NCBI GenBank assembly: GCA_008933995.1
Contig: WARS01000030.1
Location: 6,369,304-6,433,303 of the forward strand
From: Datnioides undecimradiatus
Taxonomy: Eukaryota; Chordata; Actinopteri; Lobotiformes; Datnioididae
Direction of reading: 5' to 3'
Length of the DNA stretch: 64,000 nucleotides
Shown here: one piece after another, positions 54,001 through 64,000 of the stretch
Layout: each line of letters opens with the position of its first letter
How positions within the stretch are numbered: the first letter of the stretch is position 1
Made by a program: the position numbers and the translations under genes
The notes under the pieces: model-generated
What the model was told of the DNA's origin: nothing
Databases searched by the model: none
What the model saw: the letters and a program-made list of their open reading frames with translations, nothing else

Positions 54001-54782
54001 CTGAAGTAAAACAGCTCCCCTGATGAACCCGACAAAGGTTTTAAAACAAAGCTGCTTTAATTCATCATCATGCAGTCCCAGAAATAACCATAACCACCAG
54101 TCATTTGCTTACTCACTGCTGAAATATTTCTCCTGTAATATCCTCAAGTCTTCACCACCTGAGACAATTCGGACACAGCTGACATCCGAGCCTGCAATCC
54201 AATCTATACTCTCCTCCAAGTGTAGAGTAGCGCGGCCCGTCGGGACGTGCACCTCCGCTACACATGACTCCCGCATGCACCTGTGGACCACTAAAGCCTG
54301 ACTCTTCCCGGGCCTGTGTGAATCGGAATGCGCACCATGTAGCGGGAAAAGGAAGACGCACCGAAATCAAAACCCAATCACAGACGCTTGACCCTGCCAG
54401 TCTCCTGTGAGTCATTCAGTGAAGTCTATTAAGCATCAGTGACTGCACCATATTGCCCATGCACAGTAGCCTAATCTCTTTTATCCCCTTCATTTTTTTT
54501 TTTTTTTTTTTGCAAAAGAACACACGCTTCCTCTGATCTGCGCTGCACGCACGCTGTATTTTTAAGCGTTTTGTCGTGACACTCACCGAGCACTCCGGAC
54601 GGTGATAAGGACGTTTGCTGCTGCTGCTGCTGCTGGTTGTTGGTCCTGTCCTGCTGCTCGCTTGGCACCGTCCTCTCCATCCTCTCCCCTGCCCCGTCCC
54701 TGTCGTCGACGTCTGCGGTGCTGCTGCTGCTACTGTTTACAGTAGCGTCGGTATCAGCTGCTCCGGTGCCCGCCGTTTGCAT
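42064..54782 (-). CDS. ano8: Anoctamin-8 (TMEM16H), 18 coding exons
   Basis: Multi-pass membrane protein of the TMEM16 family; ANO8 is known as a tether at ER-plasma membrane contacts. Coding exons, 5' to 3': 54782-54587, 52161-52051, 50397-50265, 49509-49371, 49161-49065, 48874-48758, 48599-48472, 48126-47965, 47027-46875, 46510-46384, 46120-46065, 45955-45881, 45187-44690, 44399-44223, 44128-43937, 43827-43696, 43377-43267, 42726-42064. All phases join into 1088 residues (human about 1232). Family blocks include KLFGKRLLQA, VPTENCDILMTFP, FSCEEDNIYENIESEL, KYWLDNLRAKQGE, DYFGVKIGMYFAWLGFYT, EFYYPPWKRALF, KKIAYWLNDM, RSDALKLCTGLQRPFGQRV and NCYLIGQCGQLQRLFPWLS. Exon 1 has a polyglutamine run. 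Exon 13 encodes the acidic cytosolic loop. Exon 18 holds a Gln/Arg/Glu coiled coil and ends much earlier than the Pro-rich human tail. The ATG at 54782 is the only one in the exon 1 frame. Confidence 0.96.
47395..47467 (-). tRNA. tRNA-Lys (anticodon CTT)
   Basis: A 73-base gene on the minus strand with a full cloverleaf: acceptor stem GCCCGGC/GTTGGGC (with the usual G-T pairing), D-arm TAGCTCAGTCGGTAGAGCA, anticodon loop CTCTTAA with anticodon CTT, and T-arm GGGTTCGAGCCCC. It closely resembles vertebrate nuclear tRNA-Lys(CTT). The internal A and B boxes for RNA polymerase III are intact. It lies in ano8 intron 8, in the same direction as ano8. After the discriminator base the minus strand runs into AACTGATTTTTGAGG, giving a run of T for pol III termination. 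Confidence 0.96.
50209..50236. repeat. (CA)n microsatellite
   Basis: CA dinucleotide run with one CG interruption, 29 bases from ano8 exon 3 on its intron 3 side. Confidence 0.9.
54490..54511. repeat. Poly(T)/poly(A) tract
   Basis: About 20 consecutive T on the plus strand in ano8 intron 1. Similar tracts lie at about 22989-23011 (T) and 24912-24931 (A) in kdm4a introns. Confidence 0.9.
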
Positions 54783-55120
54783 GGTGGTGTGAACAAACAC
54801 TCCAGATGGTAATGGGGCTGGAGGACTGCGCGGCACAGACTGCTGGATGCTTTGCCTTTATTGCATGGCCGTTGCATGTAAAGGAAAACCCCTAGTGTAT
54901 CTAATAGATCAGGAGGAGGAGGAGGAAGAGGAGGAGGAGGAGGAACATGATCATGGCATCTACACGTTACGCGCACCAGTCGTGACTGGGTGGTGACGAC
55001 AGAGTAGAGGGAGACACCGCTCCGGCTGCTGTCTAAAAACTATAACATACGTGTCCTATCTCTGCACGTGCAGACCTGCAGGTGGATCAGTCGCACGTGC
55101 CTTCGATTATATTGATCACC
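54783..55120 (-). promoter_or_regulatory. ano8 5' leader and promoter region
   Basis: The sequence upstream of the ano8 ATG has an AGG-rich imperfect triplet run (about 54909-54943) that would lie in the leader, and several ACGTG/CACGTG-like words (about 54960-55105). No TATA box is clear. Boundaries are inferred. Confidence 0.35.
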
Positions 55121-55400
55121 AGGATATAGATGCCCCCCCCTCCCGCACACTGACTATTCATGTATTTCTCTGCACTCTCTCTCTATATATGTAGCCTTGT
55201 TTGACACTCGTGTAGATTCATTTCTCATGAATAAATCTACACAGACAGGATCTGTGTGTGCATTTGTATCTCTGAAAACAGTATATTTAAAATATTTTAA
55301 ACAGCAGAGTGTCTCAGGGCAGATAATTTGTGCTGATGACAGCACAGAGGGTGGGAGTTAACATGCATGTTATGGATATCAGGTGTCAGATACCCCTGTC

Positions 55401-55545
55401 ATTGCTCTTGACCAAGGCACCTCAGAATTAGAGTCGGTCCCCAGGCTGCCATGGCCACCACTGCTCCTGCATAGTTAGGATCAAATGCAGAGGACACATT
55501 TTCCCCACTGGGATCAATCAAGTGTAATTTCATGCTCTATTGGGA
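55401..55545 (+). repeat. SINE tail fragment
   Basis: The words ATTGCTCTTGACCAAGGCA, ACTGCTCCTGCATAGTTAGG, TCAAATGCAGAGGACACATT and CCACTGGGATCAATCAAGTG follow in the order seen in the tail of a common teleost SINE. The tRNA-like head is not recognisable, so the copy is 5'-truncated or worn. Confidence 0.7.
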
Positions 55546-55790
55546 ATTCATCTATTACAATTCAAAATAAACCCCCCACAAAACACTGTAAATGAACATC
55601 AGAATCCTCTCAAGTCTGGTCAAGTTCATTTTAATTGAAGTACAAACTGTTGAAAACAAATGAAACTGTTACAAAATGTGAACATATTACAAATAATACA
55701 AAACAGCAACAACTGTGAGATTTTTTTTTTAAACTGTAACTGATCAGATCAGACACAGAAGGCCAAAAACCACCGGCTGTCACTTTAACT

Positions 55791-56567
55791 TTAGACCACA
55801 CGTGAGCAATATGCAAGTTTTTTGCGTGGGCATATTAGCCATGGATACTGCTCAAGTTTCTCTCTGAACGTGTTAGATGTCCAGCATTCAGGGATATTGC
55901 TCGTTATTGCTCTCTCCCAGGTAACTTGGGCCGTCAGAATCTGGGATGTGTACATTTTTTCTGCACTTTCTGTGTGATTTTCTTGCCCTGCTGCTGCTTC
56001 CTCTTCTCTTCTTCTTTCCACTACAAAAACAAAAAGTCTATAATAAACTGAAGTTACATTATCTTAAAAATAATAATAACGTTCGTGCAAATGCCTGTAC
56101 GCTCTGATTGCACTCTCACTCTCTGTGACAACGGCGCTTCCTCCTTTCAACATGATTGACGTTAATGTTAACGACGTTTACTTTACCTGCCGTGAACGTC
56201 AAAGCTCTAGCTAACATGTTCACTTGTTTTTGTTGCCTGACGAATCCCAGACAGACTCTTCACTAACGTTATCTCCCGTGCTGCGCAGCCCGTGCTCATA
56301 AAGTGAAATCTAACGTTAGCCTGTTGAATGTCAAGCCTAACCTAACGTTACATTAATGCTAATGAAGTCCTGCTTTAGCTAGCTACCGTTAGTTAACAAG
56401 AAAGAAAAACACAAGCTCCAAATGAACGTGAACGTTAGCTGTGTCGTTATTGCGTATGTCCCTTGGTGACTGTTGAGACTCCTGACTCTTGACTTACTTG
56501 TAACGTCATGTTTTGGCCTCTTAAATCCGAAGTCCTGAAGATCGCGCTGTCCTGGTCGCTTGGCCAT
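55791..56567 (-). CDS. Two-exon 99-residue ORF, possibly transposon-derived
   Basis: On the minus strand, exon 1 (56567-56498) starts MAKRPGQRDLQDFGFKRPK and ends at a strong donor (ACA A|gtaagt). Exon 2 (56020-55791) follows a good acceptor (ttttgtag) in matching phase and ends in TAA, giving 99 residues. A basic N-terminal MAKRP..DFGFKRPK stretch and a later PECWT...F..KLEQYPWL..C block resemble the N-terminus of KIAA1586/ZMYM-like and hAT-related proteins, where zinc-binding Cys residues would normally follow; here the frame ends soon after one Cys pair is lost. A TATA-like run and a CRE lie just upstream. It could be a short domesticated gene, an unfinished gene model with more exons, or a pseudogene. 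Function unknown. Confidence 0.4.
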
Positions 56568-56615
56568 GATAAAGTGCACCCAACGGTACCTGCGTGCCGC
56601 TGCTATGCCGCTCAC

Positions 56616-56641
56616 TGACGTCAGTCAAAAAGTATATATAC
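56616..56641 (-). promoter_or_regulatory. CRE and TATA-like elements before the 99-residue ORF
   Basis: A perfect palindromic CRE (TGACGTCA, 56616-56623) and an AT run TATATATACT (about 56631-56640) lie 49-75 bases upstream of the ATG at 56567 on the minus strand. A TATA box here would place transcription start near 56605. Functional use is inferred. Confidence 0.4.
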
Positions 56642-56869
56642 ATTATATTGTGACAGTGTGTGCGTGCCTCCTTGCCCACTGTATTTACTCAATATGCGCA
56701 AATCCCCCTAAATGTTGAAATAGCAGTAATATTTCCACATTCATTGATAAAATGACATAAAGGATGGAAAGGGGGGATGGCAGTTTTAGATGGAGGATGA
56801 TTTTTACCGTTTTTACTTCAGGGGGATGGCAACCCCCCTCACCCCCCCCTCAACTCGAGTGCTGAATCA

Positions 56870-57035
56870 AGGTAACAAAGTGGAAACTCCAGCAAGTCAT
56901 CCAAAACGTGTGATGAACTGGATTTGTAGAAAGTCCTTTGAAGACGTTTCACCTCTCATCGATCCCAGGCTTTTAGCTGGATAATTTGGATAACTATGAC
57001 CTAGATGGATGAGAACCTCCACAGACATCCAGAAA
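56870..57035. repeat. Teleost interspersed repeat fragment
   Basis: GAAGACGTTTCACCTCTCATC and TGACCTAGATGGATGAGAACC, followed by TCCACAGACATCCAG, are words I recognise from a widespread teleost repeat. The copy is short and worn; class not assigned. Confidence 0.55.
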
Positions 57036-57039
57036 GACA

Positions 57040-60000
57040 TTATCGTTGCTAGTAGTTTTCTTTTTACATACAGCTGAACAATTACTGTAATATAATGCAA
57101 AGTATGCTTTAGAGGAGCTGCTTGGTATTCCCTTTTTTCCTGTCTGTGTGCTAGGCTAAGTTAATTGGTTTCTGTCTGAAGCCATGCTGCTTAGTGCACC
57201 CAAGAAACATTTCATTGCTAGTTTTTGTAATATATGGCTTATCAGGTTTTTCTCTCCATGGTTACTCTGGGCCTCTGTATGGTAACATCAATCTCCACAC
57301 AAACTAAATTATACTATTAATTTACCTAAAAGCAGAGCCTCAGTGGTGACATGCATTGAACATATGCTGTTTTGTGTTCCAGTGTGGTCTGTCTTTACTC
57401 CCACAAACTAACAGAATTTTTTATTTTAAGCCTTTTTTAAGCCTTGTGTGGTAAACTCATTGCTCCACTGAATTGTTCACTTTCAGACGCCCTTAACTGC
57501 ATCTTAAAAACACTTTGAAAGCTGAACAGTTTGAAGCCTTCAATGAAAGTGTAATTATAATACCACGTGGTGCCATTTGTAAATGTTCACATCTCATTTT
57601 CCACCAACAAAATGAATGAAAACTGACGAAATGTTTTGCAAAACACGGGCAGATCGACTGTAATTAAATTTCGTGGGAACAATTATTTATTTTACAACTT
57701 CTGTTAGGGTCATCACCCTAAGGCTCATCCGTCTGCCTGTCACAGGTCATCACTGTCATGTCAACACATGAACAAACTCTCCCAGAGCCTGGCCGGCTGC
57801 AGCAGGGCATCTTGGGACTGTGTTTCAAGCACCATGACTCTAGACTGGATTCAAAAGAAAGCTGGGGTTCAAGAAAAGAATCAAGTTATCACCTCCTACA
57901 ATATAATGACTGCTGATCAGCCTTTTTTACTTAGTAATTTTGCAATTAAATATGCAATTTTACAAAAATCACTCCACAGTCCAAGGCTTTCACTTCCTCT
58001 GAATTCTTCTCCAGAGACAAATCATATGATTGTCCAATAAATTCAGCTTTTCTATAAAATATTTAGACTGATATTAACTTCATACCTCATAAACTAACGT
58101 AATAGACATAGGAGAACCAGATGGAAACTTCATTACACATCCATGACACATTAATTTCCCTTCAATTCCAGTGTGACAGTACTCTGGACAGTACTGACAG
58201 TACACTGCTATGGACACTAGATGGAGGCAGTGGACAGTTTAAGGCTCAAAATTTGACACTGATTGAAATGAGGGGAAACTCCTCAAAACACTCCTAACGG
58301 GAAAAAAGGAAGTTCTCAGGAACTGATAAGGCACTAAAAGGTTGAGGTTAAAAGTAGATAATCCCGCTTCAAATCAATCAGTGGGACATATGAATGCAAA
58401 AATAGTCTATATTCAGGTTTTGATGTTATGGATCAATAACTGAGGCAAAACATGTGACCATAAAATAATATAAAAACATGGTCAGAGCTCACCTGTACTC
58501 TAATTAATAAGATAAAACTCTATACATGTCTATATAGGTGCAGGGTTTTCAAAATGGATACAGGGACAAATCAAGAACATATTTGAGAGCATACTTGCCT
58601 TTTGCCAAATCACTGAACCTCTGATAAGAACTTAGAAATCTTTGCATGTCTTTGTAAAATGTCTTTGCTCAAGGCAGGTGACTAAAAACATCCATACAAG
58701 GAACTTGTGAAAATTTGAGACGTTCCAAAGAGCTAATTTCTTTCGGTTTCACTCAAAACAAAAAAGATAACATTTAACCTCTCAGCAATTTGTGAACAAA
58801 AACAATAACTTTTGATGCAAATGTTATGTCAAGTTATCGTTATGGGCCAATATTTATTATTACTGTGTATAACAGGGTCAGAGAGTGGACATCCTGCTGA
58901 GGCAGCTTTGTCCCATCACCCACACTCAACCTAATGAGTTTAGCTGCTGTCAGCATGTTTGTTTGCATACACTCAAGATAAGATTGAACTTTATTCATCC
59001 CGGGGGATGTTATTGTACAATGACTAATGTCTCTCAGTGGTGTGAGGGATTGAAACCAAATAACTGCAGCGGCTTTAGCTCTGTAACTCCTTGTTAGAAG
59101 ACTAGATGATCGGTAATTGTCTCTCTATCCCTGCCTGTGGAGTAGCAGCAGTGAGGGCCTCAGTATGTGATGGGTAATCAATGACACTGATCTGCTGGTC
59201 TGGGCTTAAAGCAGCTCAGTTCATGACAACAACAGCTGATACTGGAAGAAGCAGTGTGTCTGGTTTTAGTTTAGCATACAGCAGGTATATGTGCAGACTT
59301 AGGGATAACAAAATCATGTACAACGTTTTAATACTGTTTTTCTGGACATGCTGATGTGAAAATGCTGGTGAACTATAGTTTTTACGGTTAACAGCTGTCA
59401 CCAAAATGATGTGTTTTTTGGCAGTGTCTAGTGAAAAATATAATTTTTTATTTGATTTGATTCTATAATTTTTCCCAAAAAAATGTCAAATTATGATATA
59501 TTGTTTAAGGCTAATTAGCAAAATTTAGCATGCTAAAACACTAAAGTCATATGGTGAATATGGTAAACATTATACCTAACACAGCCTTGTTACCATGGAG
59601 AAGAATTCAGCTAGAGGCATGAATCAGGGCCTTCAAAGCAAATTAAAAAACACTTTGTGACACCATGCCCCAGTTGCTAAAGTCAACCAAAGTACACTCC
59701 AAAACTGAAAATTAGGTGATTAAAAGTAGTGTTTGAAATCTGTTTTCTCAACAGCAAATTCTTTATCTTCAGCTCAACATTAGCCACGTGGCAAATTTTT
59801 TGTTGAAATGCACCCTGGGAGTTACAGTTAACTTCCTCATTCTTTTTTATGTATACAACCATGTACCAACTATTTTTTTTTTATCATGGAAGTAGAAATT
59901 TACTCACACATTTGTTAATATAGTGAACAGATTGTTCAACCAGGGGAGTCTCATGCCAATCCAAGCTGTAGAAGAGCTCCATCTACGAGTTGTTTGGCTG

Positions 60001-62500
60001 TTTGTGATACTGCCCCAAACCTAAGAAAAGCAGCATCTGCAGTAGTGTGTTATGTTGACATCACGTGTGTGGGCTGCAGGATTGTCAATAAAACTGAGGT
60101 TACATTGGGTCTGGCTGCTCTAATAAGGTGTTAAACTGACCCATGTTTTTCCTTTCCAGATGTCTTAGAAAGAGAGGTCAAGGTGAAAGTCATGCACAGC
60201 AGGATGTCAATGCTGCTGTACATTTTCCCTCCCAGCTGTGTCCAGCACTTACGTCATCTCCCCAATTCATCAGGGGTTTGCCCCCTGATGTCTTTACCAG
60301 CCTGAGCAGCAATGGGACTGAGAGAGGCGAGGAAATGCAATTAGAAGCCACAGTGAAGGGGAACATTAGTAGCCACAGACAAAAGAGGTCACAGTCCTGC
60401 AACCCCAGGTGAGGAAGGAGGTCGTAATGATTAGGACCCGTTCCCTTTCCTGCACCAGGAGGGGAGGGAGGTGGCTGGACAGGCTGCGACACACTGGCCC
60501 CGGCTGTGCGTCAGTGGTCTCAGTGCTGTCCACAGTGCTGAGGTCAAGATCCCAAAACAACAGCCAGTGATGAGTAAAATATTCTGTTATATTCACGGAG
60601 CTTCAAACTGACAATGAACTGGATGATCCTGATCCCAGTGCAACACATGGCCTAAATAATGACCCAAATAGAAAAGAAAGATGAGAATGAATAGACCGAC
60701 ATATGACTGTTCATATCTTATTTAAAGCCTATTGGACAGTGTCCAGTCTTGCCAACTTAAAAAAAAAGTATTACATCACAAAGATGCTTAAAGATAACGC
60801 CACAACATCAGGCAATGTTGCAACCAAATGATCAATTTTACACAAATTGAAACGTGTTTCAAGCCAAGAGTGTTGAAACACATGTTGGACTTCCTCTGTG
60901 GACTTCAGCGTTGCACAATCACAAGCTGATATAGTAAACCTTTTTTTAAAATAATAATGCTTTTGGATGAAGTTGTGTAATCTGTAGTATATTGTGCAAT
61001 GTTTTACCAGAATCTTAATACGTATGTACTTTCTTTCTTCAAACTTTTTTTCCCCTCTAGTTTTTAGCTTGATGTTGTCTTTCCTTTTCTTTTGCCAAAC
61101 CTATATTGTGAGTTTGTACCACAGGGACCAGAAAAACACCCGATCACTGAGTTAAAGTTAAATGTACACACACTTATGTTTTCCCTTTTCTGTAGAACAA
61201 AACAACCGCTCAAACCACATAGTGAATTTAAGGTGAGAGAGTACAAATTAATCTCCTCCATCAATCTATCCACCCATCCACCCTTTCTTTAATAGTTTGT
61301 TGTAGTCTGGTATACAAGGTAAAGACATTGTACAGTACAAATGAAACAATCCTGTACTGATGAGTGTGGTCCACTGTGTCAGCTGAAACAATGGTCAAAT
61401 GTATTATCTTTGTATAGGGAATTTAAAAAATAACATGAGTCAAAAGGAAAAAATACACCGCAATGACAGGAAACCTGTTTGCACAGACGAGCATCGTCAT
61501 GATAATTTTCCAGTGAGGGATTTTTAACACATCCTGTATCTCAGTCAGTCTAATAAAGTGACTCCCAGAAGCACCCAAACAGTTGACCTTTAAAATCCTT
61601 GCAGTAACTCCTGCAGTAAGACGGACGGCCCAAATGTGGAAAAACACTTGATGTTAAACAAAGGATATCCTTTAGACGGGAAAGAGCTCTCCCTTCACTC
61701 AAGTGCTGTATTTATTAATTGGCGCCAACACACGTTTGGTTCTTGAATTAACAGTATGTTCCCATCCTTTCACAGTGAAACGAACAGGATGTTTGTCTGT
61801 TCTCATGACTCCATGCTCCATTTTGGCTCCATGTTATACCAAAACTTGAATCACTGAACTAATTCGATGATCAGTGTCAATGATATCATTTAAAACTATC
61901 AAAGGGATGTGAGGAAAGCACCAGTCAAATCTTAGAAATGCCCAAACACGGCATATTTATTCACAAACACAAAAACACAGACTAATAAACAGTATTTCAA
62001 AAATACTGTTTATTAGTCTGGTCTGGTAAAAGAAGAAATCACCAAAAAATAAATGAACAATGTTGATTGTAGGAAGGGTCCGATACGCATAGGATACCAA
62101 CACAAGCCTTTTGCCTTTTCCCTCACAAGTTATTTATGTGGAATATTTTAGGATTTATTTAGACTATGGATATCCGTGCCCTCTTCCGTAAAGTGATGAG
62201 ACATTATTTTTAACAACAGCCTGTGTACAAGAGCATTTCCAAAGGTTTCTCCCATCTGCCTCCGCCGGGCCTGCTGACAGGTTGGCAGGTAAACATAAAC
62301 ATGCTGGAGGGATTAAATCGTGTTGCCAGTAAATCTTGCCTGGGACATCACAGGAGGGGCCGGGGAGTCATTTGTAGACAATTAACCACACAATAGGTGA
62401 CGCACATAGGGACAAACAGTTATTTCCGGGTCTGTATAGGGTAATTTCTTAAATAGCTTTGTTTATAAAAAAGAGACAGGCACTGTTGATGTGCTAACCT
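57040..62500. other. Intergenic, no gene supported
   Basis: About 5.4 kb with only short open frames. No coding exons of gtpbp3, the gene that separates ANO8 from PLVAP in human, could be found. One perfect hairpin (61978-62020) is listed separately. A splice-flanked open frame at 60160-60410 was considered and dropped. Confidence 0.5.
61978..62020. repeat. Perfect hairpin, 20-bp arms, 3-base loop
   Basis: Bases 61978-61997 are the exact reverse complement of 62001-62020, with loop CAA. The stem is AT-rich (CAGACTAATAAACAGTATTT). It is too short and tightly looped for a usual microRNA precursor. It may be an extrusion-prone palindrome made by template switching. Confidence 0.95.
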
Positions 62501-62512
62501 TGAAACAAAGCT

Positions 62513-62518
62513 TTTATT
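62513..62518 (-). terminator. Candidate poly(A) signal of right-edge gene
   Basis: AATAAA on the minus strand about 300 bases past the stop codon of the partial gene at the right edge. Confidence 0.4.
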
Positions 62519-62819
62519 TTTCTGTATTTACAGGGTGGAAATACAATTTGTGATTATTTATGTCAAGTTGTATACTTTGTAGATACAAATCATTACCACA
62601 GAAACTTCACATTTTAAATTCAAAAGTGCAAAAGTTATTAAAATTTCTTGTCTAAATACATAAGTGTAACTGTCACAGTATAGACAGTGTATGATGTATG
62701 CTACAGATATTATTGTATATACTGATGTACAATATGTGCACTCAATATGAGAGGCTGTGCATAATAGATGCAATGGATGATAAGGTTCCTTTAAGTTTTG
62801 GTTTCCTCGTCACGACGAA

Positions 62820-64000
62820 CTAACCCAACAACCTGGAGACATCTTGTTTGTCCCTGGAAAAAGAAAGACAGTGAAAAGAAAGAAAGAGAGAATTTTATGT
62901 TGTTTCTTGATGTGACAAATAGAATGTATCAAACTTTGAAAACATCACAGTTTGTTATTAAAAGATAAGTTTGGTGATATTCTTTATCAGCAACATTTCC
63001 CAAGAACAAAACCAAAACCAGCAAAGACCCGATTACCTTGCAAGTGTAGTGCAATTTGTCAAAAAAAAACAACTATTAAAAATAAATCATTAGTGACCAC
63101 TCCATTGCACTGGGTGACATGAATGTGGGCATCCTAGTTTATATTTAAATTCCGTCCTGCATGCACTGCCCTGCTGTAAGAACGCATTAGCCAACCAAAT
63201 GCGTATTAATCCACGGCTGAAAATGGTCCCAGACAAATGCATTCGCAAATGCATTTGCTTATATTCCAGCAGCATTCGCTTTTAACTATAGGGCCGAGCT
63301 GTTTTAGAATCACTTGACATTTTTGGTAAATGAAACCACATGTACGTGACCTGTTTTTAAATGTTATACCGAATATACCATTTTCAGGAGGGAATCAAAG
63401 GAGGAGGGACCACTGTGTTTTTTGTTTTTTCAGCAGATTTAATAAAATGCTGATATGCCGCTGTTCAGACGGCAACAAAAACACTTAACATTTTCTCTCA
63501 GCCTACAGCTCAAGATACTTAATACTCACTCTGGGCGAGCAGGGTTGATGAGGCGTTGGAGATCTTGAAGATGCTGAGCAACACTGACTGTTGGTTAAAC
63601 ATAACAAAACAGTGATTTGTGACTTGAAGCTGAGACACAATCAGCCAAGTTGCTTTTATGCTTTACAGGACTGAATAGCTGCTAACAACTAGCACATCTA
63701 CTTAGGTTCAACAAAGGCTGCATTTATGTATTCTTACCTGAGCCACCTCCACTCGTCCTGCCTGTACCAATTGAGGATCCAGTTCCATAACCATTCCCAC
63801 TTGATGTTCTCCCTGTTCCAATTCCTGTCTTGCTTTGTCCTGAGCTGCTGCTGCTGCTGCTGCTGCCGCCACCAAACCCAAGCCAAGAAAATCCTGAGCT
63901 GCCTGACCCACTTTTATTGGTTGATCCAGTCAACCCAGTTGATCCCAATGACCCAGTTGATCCCGTCGACCCAGTTGATCCCGTTGACCCTGAAGATGAC
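62820..64000 (-). CDS. C-terminal exons of a Gly/Ser/Thr-rich protein, possibly PLVAP (partial)
   Basis: Three exons on the minus strand join in phase: beyond 64000 down to 63738 (donor CTCAG|gtaaga), 63587-63530, and 62853-62820 with stop TAG. The visible protein starts with about six GST-type triplets, passes a short aromatic patch (SGFSWLGFGGG), a serine run coded by AGC repeats, and a GTGRTS repeat, and ends in VSVAQHLQDLQRLINPARPE then DKQDVSRLLG. The amphipathic HLQDLQRLINP end and position beyond ano8 suggest plvap (plasmalemma vesicle-associated protein of fenestrated endothelium), whose human orthologue lies two genes from ANO8. The coiled-coil body and membrane segment that would prove it are outside the window. 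A second frame is also open and splice-compatible across all three exons, so the reading frame itself is not fully certain. Confidence 0.4.

Noticed and set aside
60143-60412. Plus-strand frame preceded by a good acceptor (ttttcctttccag) and followed by CAG|gtgagg
   Set aside because: Splice-like edges are attractive, but the translation has no recognisable content, no matching neighbour exons were found, and the frame continuing from the acceptor meets stops.
56700-62500. Search for gtpbp3 between ano8 and the right-edge gene
   Set aside because: Human synteny predicts it, but no GTPase motifs or exon-like frames could be found on either strand.

Overview
This is a stretch of ray-finned fish nuclear DNA, most likely from a spiny-rayed teleost. 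It has vertebrate genes split by short GT-AG introns, an AT-rich background, abundant (CA)n, (GA)n and (TCTA)n microsatellites, and interspersed repeats of teleost type (SINE copies with a tRNA-like head or a LINE-like tail). There are no operons, phage, IS elements or CRISPR arrays. All splice sites were placed by hand from GT/AG signals, reading frame and recalled family sequences; no alignment was run.

Layout. Positions 1-10.8 kb hold no gene I can support, but do hold two repeat copies, a perfect 36-bp inverted repeat, and weak traces of a decayed gene on the minus strand. kdm4a (minus, 10.8-25.2 kb coding, 22 coding exons) encodes a JmjC histone H3K9/K36 demethylase with JmjN, JmjC, two PHD-type and two Tudor domains. 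abhd8 (minus, 29.4-31.2 kb coding, with a likely leader exon near 33.7 kb) encodes an alpha/beta hydrolase. mrpl34 (plus, 35.9-36.7 kb) encodes mitochondrial ribosomal protein bL34m. dda1 (plus, 38.3-39.3 kb) encodes a small subunit of CRL4 ubiquitin ligases. ano8 (minus, 42.1-54.8 kb, 18 coding exons) encodes anoctamin-8 and carries a tRNA-Lys(CTT) gene in intron 8. A two-exon, 99-codon ORF of uncertain status lies at 55.8-56.6 kb. The intergenic region 56.6-62.5 kb follows. The last three coding exons of a gene that runs off the right edge (62.8-64.0 kb, minus) may be plvap.

The block abhd8-mrpl34-dda1-ano8 has the same order as human 19p13.11, where GTPBP3 and PLVAP follow ANO8. That order supports the identifications and the tentative plvap call; no gtpbp3 is visible. 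kdm4a is the outsider: human KDM4A is on chromosome 1. The genes are unrelated housekeeping and regulatory genes held together by ancestral synteny, not by a shared pathway. I found no convincing new multi-gene system. The most unusual items are the perfect inverted repeats, the orphan two-exon ORF with its TATA/CRE promoter, the Gly/Ser/Thr-repeat tail of the right-edge gene, and clusters of the palindromic octamer TAACGTTA near 5' ends.
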